From: Schizophyllum amplum
Taxonomy: Eukaryota > Basidiomycota > Agaricomycetes > Agaricales > Schizophyllaceae
Reading direction: 5' to 3'
Assembly (NCBI GenBank): GCA_007026445.1
Contig: VDMD01000005.1
Location: 682,001-746,000 of the forward strand
DNA length: 64,000 nucleotides
The notes below the pieces were generated by a model. That model was not told the DNA's origin, did no database searches, and saw nothing but the letters and a program-made list of their open reading frames with translations. Both the position numbers and the translations under genes were made by a program. Positions within the stretch are counted from its first letter, which is position 1; the number at the start of each line of letters is the position of its first letter. Shown piece by piece: positions 1 through 9,752 of this stretch.

Positions 1-1844
1 GCGGGAGCGGCTATCGCAATATAATACCATCGACGACGCGGTACAATTGATCAAGGGCGCGCAGCGGATTGTTATACTCACCGGGGCGGGGATCAGTAAT
101 CATTCACGGCCTATAGTAGGTTTCAAGCATGCTCATGGATTTACAGGTGTCAGCTGTGGTATACCTGACTTCCGATCTTCGACCGGGCTCTATGCCAATT
201 TGAAGGAGCGTGGCGAGTATGAGTTGGACGACCCGCAGGAGATGTGAGTAAGGAATGCATGCAGTCTGGCCCATTTCTGATTTCTCTAGGTTCGACATCC
301 ATTATTTCAAGCAAAATCCTGCAGGTGAGTTTTATCCCCACTCCTGCAGACATATCTCCAATCGCGACAGTCTTTTAGTGAGTTGTCCGTTGTCTGGGAC
401 AACGGCAGTCTAAGGCAGGTTTTGCTAGCTCCTTCGCACAGTAAGGACGCTCTCGAAATTTGCTTATCTCACCCTGACTTTGTGTTCCACAGCGAGATAT
501 ACCCGTCCAACTTTGTGCCGTCGCCCTGTCATCGGTTCATCAAGCTGATTGAGGACAGGAACAAAGTATGTCATATCTTCATTCGTTGCACGCATCTCTC
601 ACATACTCACAGCTCCTCCGTGTAAGCGCTTTCAACAAAATCGCTGCGACAGACGACTAATTGTCCCAGAATTATACACAAAACATCGACACGCTGGAGA
701 CACTCGCTGGTGTGAAGCACGTACTGCAGTGCCACGGCTCCTTCGCCACCGCATCGTGCATACATGCCGCCGGCGCGTGCCCGGGACTGACATTGAGCAG
801 GCGATCCTGTCGAAGAAGGTACCTGTGTGCGCGGCCTGCTGCCCTCCGGAAGTCCTAGCTGCGAAGAAAAAGAAGCTAGGCAAGAAGAAGGCGCAGGGGA
901 AGTGGGACAGTCAGGACGAGGACGAGAGCGATGCACCGGCGTATCCACCAGGGATTATGAAGGTGCGTGGGTGACGGCGATGGTTCCGGAGACAGTGAAA
1001 ATTGATTTCGACACAGCCTGATATCATTTTCTTTGGGGAGAAGCTGACGGACGACTTTGACGATGCGTTGAAAGCGGACCGCGAGCAGGTGGATTTGCTC
1101 ATCATTATCGGAACAAGTCTGAAGGTAATTTCTCTTTCAGGCGACTATGTCAGCGAAAATGGCTGACCGGCGGCTTCCGAGCAGGTGTCTCCAGTAGCAG
1201 ACCTCATTAGTACGTGTATAGGGTTGTCGCGCCTCTCTGCACGCTGAGCACATCTCTCATCGCAGTGCACCTGCCACACTCCGTGCCACAGGCAAGTCCA
1301 CATGAGCATATACCGGATAATCCCTGCGGCTCACCTAGTACCCAGATTTTGATCAACAAAACGCCCGTCCGTCATATAAGCCCAGACGTGCGTGAGCCAG
1401 TTCTCCAATATCTCGCAGAGGCTCATGCTCGCGCAGATCGTCCTTCTTGGAGATGCGGACCGCGTTGTAGAGCACCTTTGCTCCGCTCTCGGGTGGTCTT
1501 TGCCTGAGCCAGTGACGCGTACGAGCGGGTCGACAGCCTTGTCGGCGCCGCAGCCAAATTTGAAGAAGCGACCATCGTCAGAGATGCAGGAACTCCCACC
1601 TACGCGCGTCGGACAGAGGTGTGTTTATGATGTATACTAAAGTGGTGGGTGCTGATTCATTTCTCGCAGCCATGTCTGGCTTTTCGAAGGCGCAGAGGGA
1701 GGTCGTTGGGTGGAATACTTGCGGACATCTGAGATGCCAGCCGCTCTGCAGGCGGATTCCCCCTCAACGACACAACCATTGGCCTCTTCCAAGCCAGACA
1801 GTGGCACAGACTCGCCTGCGAAGAAACCGAGGGTTGAGTACTAG
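1..1844 (+). CDS. SIR2: SIR2/SIRT1-type sirtuin deacetylase, 5' end outside window
   Basis: NAD+-dependent protein lysine deacetylase acting on nuclear chromatin; only the 3' part is in the window. Spliced reading from base 2 shows the NAD-binding loop (GAGIS, then SCGIPDFRS), NYTQNIDTL, the catalytic histidine in [10 protein letters not shown], the FGEKL and GTSLKVSP motifs, ILINKTP, and a basic tail ending KKPRVEY before the stop at 1842-1844. The SCGIPDFRS and [10 protein letters not shown] forms resemble the class Ia group (Sir2/Hst1/SIRT1) more than Hst2. About seven introns of roughly 50 bases interrupt it. A Lys-rich insert (KKKKLGKKK) follows the second zinc cysteine pair (CAAC). The first pair (CIHC) reads only if one base is supplied near 765, so the deposited frame is broken there. 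Family assignment is firm; exact exon ends are by eye. Confidence 0.9.
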
Positions 1845-2550
1845 GTGGTGGTGGTCGTTTGGGAGCGATGTTTGTTGATTACTTCACTTTTTTATCTTGC
1901 GTTTTAGTTGGCTTTTGGGAGCGGCCCAACCATTGACTCAATGCAAGCAGATGTGTTTGGTCTGATGCTCGTGTCCTTCCACCGGATACTGACCGTGAGA
2001 CGATTCAAGTCGGTGTACAATATGCCGGACATGTGTATATTTAGTAGGCTTCCCATTGTGCCACGTTCGAAACGGACGCTATCTGCATACGAGGACCACG
2101 TCGACGACGCGCCGTTGCACGGCGCTTTGTAGGTCTATTGAAGCACAATCGAAGCAGACCTTGTGCCCGACCACATGCAGAAATGGTAATGAACGCCATA
2201 TTCACGACGCGGAACGCGCTTTCCGAACTCTCCCCGCCGCCCCGCCCACACAACGCCCGCAATTTATGGTCTCCAGCCTCACCCGTCGCGCTATCTGACA
2301 CTTGTTTAGGCTTGGCATATGCAGAGCATCCGCATACCTCCTACATCCACAACAATGAACGTAACGCCTTGAAGCTTGATTGCCCCACGGCGCCACGCCC
2401 GTTCACCATCTTGGTTGATGCCACTTGATGGTGATGCGCAATCGATTCAGAAGCGTCGTATCACGCGAAGCCCGCGGGGAAGCATCGTATCCGAGCCCCC
2501 GTATATAAGGGCTCGCGTAGCACGCACGCAGCTCCTCTCATCTCCCCACT
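1845..2550. other. Intergenic, sirtuin 3' side and peptidase promoter
   Basis: About 700 bases between the sirtuin stop and the peptidase start. I see no credible coding exon. The right end carries the peptidase core promoter (TATATAA at 2502-2508). Confidence 0.7.
2502..2508 (+). promoter_or_regulatory. TATA box of the tripeptidyl peptidase gene
   Basis: TATATAA lies 49 bases before the ATG at 2551 in a GC-rich surround, which fits a transcription start about 20 bases before the ATG. Sequence match only; no transcript data. Confidence 0.6.
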
Positions 2551-4990
2551 ATGCTTCTCCTCGGACTCGGTGTCAGCGCGCTTCACCTCACCGCCCTCGC
2601 AGCGGCGTCCCCTCTGAGCAAGCGCTGGAACGAGCGTTCCGTAAAACACGCCTGGGAGACCATACCCAAGGGCTTCGAGTACCATGCCCCTGCTCCCGCC
2701 GACTACACCTTCGATCTCCGCCTCGGCCTCGCTCAACCACACCTTGAGACGCTCATTTCTAAGCTATATGAAGTTAGCACTCCGAACCACGCGTCCTACG
2801 GCCAGCACCTCTCCAAGGGCGAGATGAGCGAGCTTACGCGCCCGCATGACGACACGCTGCCTCTTGTCCAGGATTGGTTCGACTACCATGGCATCGACAT
2901 GTCTAACATGAAGAAGTCTGCGGCCACGAACTTCGTGACCGTGTACAACGTCACTATCGCGCAGGCCGAGAAGCTGCTTGGGACGAAGTACAACGTCTAC
3001 CGCCACACGCAGACCGGGGACAACGTCGTCCGTACGATGTCGTACTCCCTGCCCACTGACCTGTTCGGTCACGTCGATGTTGTGGCCCCGACGACGTACT
3101 TCGGCACTACGCGCGCCATGCGTGCGACGTCTTTCCTGCAGCCCGAAGCCGACGAGAAGAACGCGAACATCGACGTTGAGTCTGCGGCCACCTGCGGCAG
3201 TCGCGTCACGCCTTCCTGCCTTCAGTCCCTGTACAGCACCGCGGGCTACACGCCGAGCGCCGACACGACTAGCGTTCTCGGTGTCGCTGGCGTATGCCTC
3301 TCACGTTCAATCTATGTTGCGTTACTGACGGACCTATAGTACCTTGACGAGTACGCCAATGAGGAAGACCTGACGACTTTCCTCGGGAAGTACCTCCCTG
3401 ATGCCTCAAACGCCACTTTTGAGACCGTTCAGGTCAACGATGGCGGCAATGACCAGAACGACCCCGGAGGTCAGCAAATTGAATACCTTCTGACGCCACT
3501 GCTGAACATCTTTCCGCAGTGGAGGCCAACCTTGACATTCAGTACACGGTGTCTCTGTCTTACCCCATCCCCAACGTGTACTACAGCACTGGCGGCTCCC
3601 CGCCCTTCGACGAGGACTCGAACACGCCTACTAACACCAACGGTATGTCATTCTGTGATACTCTACGCTTCAAAGCTTCCCGAAACTAACAAACATGCAC
3701 GCCTGTAGAGCCTTACCTGTGAGCCTTTCAACATCTCCTTCCAAGAAACAGACGAACTCAATGCCTGCTAAGTGACTGGCTAAACTACATCCTCGACCAA
3801 GACTCAATTCCGCAGACGTTCACTACGAGCTACGGTTAGTCACTTCGCCATTAGACCTTCGCGTAGCTAACTGCTCGTTCAGGTGACGACGAACAATCTG
3901 TGCCCCAGGACTATGCCGAGGCTGTCTGCAACCTGCTCGCCCAGCTCGGCACTCGCGGCGCGTCTATCATGTTCTCCAGCGGCGACTTCGGAGGTATGGT
4001 CGTCATGATGCGCCAGAGGATGGGGTCTGACATTCAATATTCATCAGTTGGCGGCGGAGACTGCGTGAACAACGACGGCTCGAATGATATCGCGTTCCAG
4101 CCGATCTTCCCTGGTAAGATTGTCCTGCATATCTGGCTTGGCCTGCTAAGGACAGTCTGACATCAGCTACCTGCCCATACGTGACCGCTGTGGGCGGCAC
4201 CACTGGCGTCAGCCCGGAGACTGCTGTCGACTTCTCTGGTGGAGGGTGAGCATAACCCCCAAGGACTGTCAACATGCCACTCACTTGGAGTCAGCTTCTC
4301 GCGGTACTTCGCCCGCCCCGACTACCAAGCCGACGCGGTCAGCGGTTACCTCGACTTCCTGGGCGACACGAACCAGGGCCTTTACAAGTGAGCCCAATGT
4401 AGAGCTTGCGCCGCAACTCTTATTCACACACCTTCCAGCGAGTCTGGCCGTGGCTTCCCCGATGTCGCTGCCCAAGGCTCTGGCTTCCAGGTCGTCATCG
4501 GCGGCGTGACGAACAGTGTTGGCGGTACGAGCGCCAGCTCTCCGGTAACTTCTTGTCGCAACCCATCATGGCTAAAGCTGATGACATGCTTGTAGACCGT
4601 TGCCGGTATCGTCGCGCTCCTTAACGACTACAAGATCTCGAATGGCGAATCCCCGCTGGGATTCCTGAACCCCCTGATCTACAGCACCGCGGTCGATGGC
4701 TTCAACGACATCACGTCCGGCAACAACCCCGGTACGCTTCGCACCTGCACATTCTACTGCATCTGAATACTAACATATGTGCAGGTTGTGACACTGATGG
4801 TATGGTCTTGGATGTTGGCTCAGCGAGGCGACTGTACTGATGAGTTGTCCTTGTAGGCTTCGAGGCCACAACTGGTTGGGATCCCGTACGTCTATCTCTT
4901 CTCGATGTTGACGATGGTTTGACCTTGATGTTCTTGCAGGTTACTGGCCTTGGAACGCCAGACTTTGCGAAGCTCCAGGCTCTTGTTTAG
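2551..4990 (+). CDS. Secreted sedolisin (S53) tripeptidyl peptidase
   Basis: Acid serine-carboxyl peptidase of the sedolisin family, secreted as a proenzyme and removing tripeptides from protein N-termini. A signal peptide ([19 protein letters not shown]) is followed by a prodomain of about 190 residues with the family pattern [13 protein letters not shown]. Mature sequence probably begins near residue 210, before [14 protein letters not shown]. Catalytic Glu292 and Asp296 are seen in VEANLDIQY, the oxyanion Asp in FSSGDFG, and the nucleophile Ser in [12 protein letters not shown]. The calcium-site region [13 protein letters not shown] lies near the C-terminus. More than ten short introns occur; exon 1 ends at 3291 in phase 0, exon 2 is 3340-3469, exon 3 starts at 3520. 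Product about 560 residues, intact throughout. Probably an extracellular nutrient-scavenging protease. Family certain; tripeptidyl versus endopeptidase specificity is inferred. Confidence 0.95.
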
Positions 4991-5731
4991 ATGCGCGTAC
5001 GCTCGCTGGTTGACCAATTAAACTGAATATATTGTTTGCTACGAACTGGGCCTTTCCAACACGCGTGTGGGTAGATACAAGTCCATCGTGGCCGCAAGTA
5101 CGTGGCGTTCCAGAACTCTGAGTCGTATTGTCGTCTTGTAGTTGAGCCTGCTTTGATTTGCTTGTCAGTGCTTGAGTTGTACATGTGAATGCCTGTCTGA
5201 TCAGATCAGAACCTCGTCGGATTTCATCCGTCAGGATGAATTCATCGAATGCATTAGCCACGCGCGTGAACGGCGTGCTCCTCGAAGAACAGTTCATAGT
5301 CGAAGTTCCCCCGCCACTATTCCAGAGAAAAAGGCATACATACCTGGTCCATTCAACAAAGCTTGTCAGCATTACTTCGCCCGTTACGTACATGCCTCAA
5401 TGCGTTGATTAGCCCTCGACTAAATACAGTAAGTAGCCTAAGAGGCTACGACAGGATTGTGGCCAAGTCTCGGCAGATAATCTCGATGAGGGTCGCCTAG
5501 CGAGACGGCGTCCAGACGAGGCTTTAGGCGATGAGCCGAGTGTATTATGATGAACTAACATACATTAGGAAAGAAGGTCTTGTCGACCAGGACAATCACA
5601 GAATCATCAACAAGACCGGCAATCAGTATGCTAGTCGAAACAGAACGAGGCCTACAGGAGATGGATGTCAGTCGGTCAGTCGAAGGACGATCAGATGGTC
5701 TGTACTACGCACTCCATCACCACCATTACGT
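4991..5731. other. Convergent intergenic region
   Basis: Lies between the 3' ends of the peptidase (+) and the MYND gene (-). No credible gene. A perfect 7-base inverted repeat (GTAGCCT / AGGCTAC, 3-base loop) is at 5433-5449; its role is unknown. Confidence 0.7.
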
Positions 5732-6445
5732 TCATTCATGCGCGAGGAAGTACGCCGACAACGCAGGCAAGTCGTTCGGCCCAGCATCAGCGTACCCATG
5801 CCGCCGAGAGCCGTTAAACTTGAATGCTACGACGGTACCGCACCATGATCTGGGAGCGCCACCCGCCGTGATGTGGTGGATAGCGCGATTAACGGGCGCG
5901 GCCTTCGCCAGACTGTTCGGCGAATACCATATATGGAGCGGGTAACGCAGGGTTTCGCCGTTCAGGCCATGAGTGAGGAGGATACTGTCGGGGTCCTCGT
6001 TGGGGAAGTACTCAGAAAGGAGGGGAATGGGGCAAGACGCCCGGTAGGTACCGTTGCATCGAACGAAAATGGTGCGCGGGCGCTCTACCGAGGTGGTCAG
6101 AGTCTAGCACGAGAAATGATGCGGAACACAAATTCTGGACAGCATACCTTCTTCGGGGAGGAACAGGATGGCTTGGACGTCCACCGGGATGTCGGCCGAG
6201 GATCCCGCCACAACAGGCTCGGAAGGAAGGGTAGCATTGTAGATAGCCTGGTAATCCAGAGGAATACACTCCTCCTTATGACGAGGCCAATCCTGCGGAG
6301 GCATCAGTCGGCGAGGGGAACTTAAGGGTTGCCTCGTACCCGATGTGAGTGCTGAGGAGCACAATACCAAGCTGAGTGGCAGCGCCCACACCACATAGAC
6401 GTGGGCTGCGCACAGACGAGACACAGCTGGTGACCCAAGGGCATA
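5732..6445 (-). CDS. MYND zinc-finger protein
   Basis: Assembled from three exons on the minus strand: 6445-6340, 6292-6148 and 6084-5732. Introns are 47 and 63 bases, with GTACGA and GTATGC donors. The product, about 200 residues, starts with a MYND-type zinc finger: CLVC, then CGRC, WYCAPQHS and DWPRHKEEC. A tail follows containing ILFLPEEERPRTIFV, ILLTHGLNGETLRYPLHIWY and NDLPALSAYFLAHE. That tail (AILFP...RP, GLNGE.LR.PLH.WYSPNSL, DLPALSAYFL) is a recurrent basidiomycete architecture; its role is unknown to me. One zinc ligand position normally Cys is His here (WYCAPQH). A good acceptor (CCACTAAC then CCCTCAG) lies just before the ATG, so a 5' UTR intron is likely. Confidence 0.85.
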
Positions 6446-7146
6446 GTCTGAGGGATAATCGGGTTAGTGGCCTGTACAGCGATGTATAAGAAGAGGCGTA
6501 CTTAGTTCACAAGTCACCCTCGACGACCAGTCTCAAAAGAAGGGGCGTGGCCGGCCTACTGCCATGAAAGAAGGGAAGGGCAAGAGGGAAGGAGAGGCCG
6601 TGCATGTTATATAATATATGTCCGTCAAATTAGTGGACAGGTACAAATAGCTCTGACGCGCACTTATACGCACTAGATGCATCGGGATCACGAAGTGATG
6701 GGAAGATGGAAGGCTCGGCGCTCGCAGCAATATTGCAAGATGATGTTACTTATGAACTTGGGTTTCCACAACAGAATATAGTTTCTGGAGTCGAAAGGCC
6801 AGCGCAGGGCTCATGTAGCTCGCTGCAGCCTCTCATAACTCGCTAGGCCCTTCCGAACACAGATTGCTGGAAAGGGCCTTAGGTCGACTTATCTCTTCAG
6901 GGTGACCGAAGCTATCAAGGAGATGCTCGAGCGGCGATCATACATCAACCCCAGAGAATGGGACAACGCAACAGTTGACGATGATGAACGCGGAGGCCGG
7001 GGAAAACGGCACCGGGTTCGCACTGTTTGTTGATTTTCGGATTTTGCCGATTCAGTCACACGCGCATCACTCGTCACGAGGAAGACGTCACGCGCATACC
7101 TGCTGCAACTGTTGCTTGACTCCTCCCCCCACGATCACTCGAAAAG
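6446..7146. other. Divergent promoter region, MYND gene / Y14
   Basis: About 700 bases between two divergent starts. It contains the likely 5' UTR intron of the MYND gene (around 6450-6505) and the Y14 promoter. I see no other gene and no clear TATA box. Confidence 0.7.
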
Positions 7147-7848
7147 ATGTCTGACGATGAGATGAACATTGATGATGGTTAGCATTTCGATAGCTTTGGT
7201 ATACCTGACTCTTATGCATTGCTTAGTGGCCTCCGGAGGCGCCGTTCGCCGCAGGGGCCGTGGTTTCCAAGCTTCAAGTGAGTATCTCGACATGCGCCCG
7301 TGCTTTGTCGCGGCGCTGACGAGTCATGATATCTATAGGGGGTGGAGGCGACTCTCAAGTTGTTACTGATCACGCGTATGATCGTGTCGAGTCGACGAAG
7401 GACACAGACACCAGGGCGCAGCGATGTGCGTGCTTCAACTTCCCTCCTCGAGTGTATGAATGAACATGACTTTCCCCCAGCTGTCGAGGGATGGATTATC
7501 CTAGTAACCAATGTGCATGAGGAGGCGACTGAGGAAGACGTGAATGACAAGTTCGGTGAATACGGTGAAATCAAGAACATGCACCTCAACCTCGATCGCC
7601 GGACGGGTTATGTGAAGGTGCGTCCCCTGCTTCTTGCGCGCTTTGAGTAAGCTAATAATTCATGTTAGGGCTATGCGCTTGTGGAGTATGAGACCATGAC
7701 TGAAGCTCAGGCTGCCATCGACGGCGCCTCCGGCAGCACTCTTCTGGAGCAACCCATACAATGCGACTATGCCTTTATCCGCCCCCCTCCATCCGGGCCT
7801 CGGCGCAATGCTCGTGGTCGTAGCGCGAGTCCCACTCGTCGCCGATGA
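7147..7848 (+). CDS. Y14: Y14/RBM8A exon-junction-complex RNA-binding protein
   Basis: Core exon junction complex subunit that pairs with Mago and marks spliced mRNA. Five exons give about 165 residues: an acidic start ([10 protein letters not shown]), an RG-rich stretch ([10 protein letters not shown]), and one RRM. The RRM holds [18 protein letters not shown] (RNP2-type strand) and [17 protein letters not shown] (RNP1 area). The tail is [14 protein letters not shown], an RS-like end typical of Y14. The acidic N-terminus, RRM boundaries and SPTRR tail together distinguish it from a generic RRM protein. Introns are after codon 10, after QAS, before SVEGW and inside GYVK. It lies 330 bases upstream of the HP1-like gene on the same strand. 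Confidence is high. Confidence 0.93.
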
Positions 7849-8178
7849 TCTGCATCTTCTAACTCTGCTTTACCACTGGTAGAAACTGAAAATCAATGCC
7901 TCTGTGGTCACGATGTACCATATCCCTTTCGCTGCACCGCATAGCATATAGAATAAAAGTGTTTGTGTGAAGCGCTCTCCTGAAATATGCCTTTGTACCT
8001 AGAATTGTGCTCAAGCCATTCAAGGCAGCCATGAATATGTGCCATTGCCAATAATCTACGCCTGGTCCAAGCGTGGTGCGAGCAAACGCGACCAAAGCAA
8101 GCGTGTTTCGCTTGTTCCTTTCCTGTTCCTTCCCATTCAGACTTTGAGCTCGTCGGTAACGGAAGCGGGAGTCGCGAC
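7849..8178. other. Intergenic, Y14 3' end / HP1 promoter
   Basis: 330 bases between tandem genes. It must hold the Y14 polyadenylation signal and the promoter of the chromo protein. No coding signal or obvious TATA box. Confidence 0.7.
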
Positions 8179-9082
8179 ATGGCCGAGGAGACGAATTCAG
8201 TCGCATCTGGCGAAGAGGAAGAGGAGTATGAGATCGAGTCCATTGTCGACCACCAGGAGAAGAAGTTTGGCAAGCAACTAGGTGCGTGCTTCGTTCCCCT
8301 ACGCGTCCGACGCGTCTAACATCTCTCAAAGGCTTCCTTGTGAAGTGGAAGGGCTACGGTGAAGAAGACAATTCATGGGTCAGCGAGGAAGACGCGCAGT
8401 ACGTGATATGCGGTGCTCCGTTAGCGACGCGACTGAGTTCACCGCCCAGGAATGCGAAGGACATCATCGTCGAGTACTGGCGACAAGTCAACGCGAAGAA
8501 GGCCAAGAGCGCCGCATCTACCAGCGTGAAGCGCGGCCGCAAGTCTGAGCCGCGACCTGCGTCAGAAGCACCCAAAAAGCGCGGCCGGCAATCCAAGGCG
8601 GCCTCGTCCGACCCCCCTGACGCTGAAGAAGAGCCGCCCGTGCCCAAGAAGCAGCGCAAGAGCAAGGCCACATCCGCGAGCGCGCCCGTGACCTCCATGG
8701 ACGTTGACGAGGATGAGACCGAGAGCATCAATGAACCAGTCGTAAAGGCAATGGAATCGAAGTACCATAAGATGGACAGCTGGGAGCATCTTATCCAGGA
8801 AATTGAGACCGTCGAGAAGGATCCTGAGGGGCAGGATCACCTTTGGATCTACGTCGTGTTGTGAGCCTGTTTCTGTTATGTTTTCCCCTCCACTGTACTC
8901 AACAGCGTCTGTCACCTCTCCAGGAAGGATGGCAAACGCGTACGAGAGACATCGACAATCGCGAAGCAGAAATTTCCCAACGCGGTACGTCTGATAGTAA
9001 ATTTCGATGCATTCTTGACTGAGACCACCCTTGCCAGCTTATCGCATACTACGAGTCCAACCTCAGGTGGAGAAGTACCTGA
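8179..9082 (+). CDS. HP1: HP1-like chromo and chromoshadow domain protein
   Basis: Heterochromatin protein: the chromodomain reads histone H3 methyl-lysine 9 and the chromoshadow domain dimerises and recruits partners. Five exons, about 235 residues. The chromodomain occupies roughly residues 16-65: YEIESIVDHQ, then FLVKWKGYGEEDNSWVSEED and IIVEYWRQ, with the usual aromatic cage positions (Y, W, and the acidic/aromatic pair) present. A Lys/Arg-rich hinge follows (KKRGRQSKAAS, KKQRKSKATS), a likely nuclear localisation and nucleic-acid binding region. The chromoshadow domain runs from SWEHLIQEIETVEKD through FPNALIAYYESNLRW at the very C-terminus. Exon 1 ends at 8281. It ends only 14 codons after the last intron, as usual for such a terminal shadow domain. 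High confidence. Confidence 0.93.
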
Positions 9083-9752
9083 TAGCCTACGCTATTCCCT
9101 TGCATGGACCGATCTTTTATACTAATTATTGTAGTCTCTTGTCTTCTTGCTGTCGTGATATTCGTCGTTGCTCTTGCTCAACAGACCCTGTCCATTTGTC
9201 TACCTCCTGAAAGTTGTGACCACCTGCCAGCGCCAGGTACGCGCATATGACAATCATCGGTGACTGGTGGTCGGTTCTACTTCGTTCTGTTCAGGCAAGC
9301 GCCTGCAAGCGACGCGCAATTTCGAGTGAATCGCATACTTATCTGATGCCATATAATCGCTTATTACATCAGACCTCAAACCGACTGTTCAAAGGTTCAG
9401 TGAAGTTGATTCAGTGTTCTGAGTGGTACTTGGTTGAGTATAGTGGCCCTATACAAGCGCATGACATGCATAAGCAGGCGTAAAGACACGAATCGGAATA
9501 GCAGACGTGACATCCTAAAACATAAGGTAAGTAAGTACTGTATGTGACCGGACCTTCGACAATATTTACTGCATGATGCCGCGACGTATGCGATAGACAT
9601 TACACATAGATATACCGTCCAGTCGTCCATGAGAGAAGGCGCCCTGGGGCGGGCAGATGCAAATCTCAAGGCGAAACAGTCCACAAGGCTGACCATAGCC
9701 ACCACAGGCTGACCGTAGCCGGCAGTGGATATCGCTGCCGAGCTGCCGGGTT
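9083..9752. other. Convergent intergenic region with a 19-base near-duplication
   Basis: Between the HP1 gene (+) and the next gene (-). No gene supported. Two adjacent copies of CACA-GGCTGACC(A/G)TAGCC sit at about 9682-9720, differing at one or two bases. Confidence 0.65.

Noticed and set aside
4941..5393. 150-residue minus-strand open frame overlapping the peptidase 3' end
   Set aside because: No domain, odd composition, and overlap with clearly coding sequence of the peptidase; likely chance.
5433..5449. Perfect 7-base inverted repeat as a terminator
   Set aside because: Too short and not followed by a T-run; RNA polymerase II does not use such hairpins. Kept only as a note.
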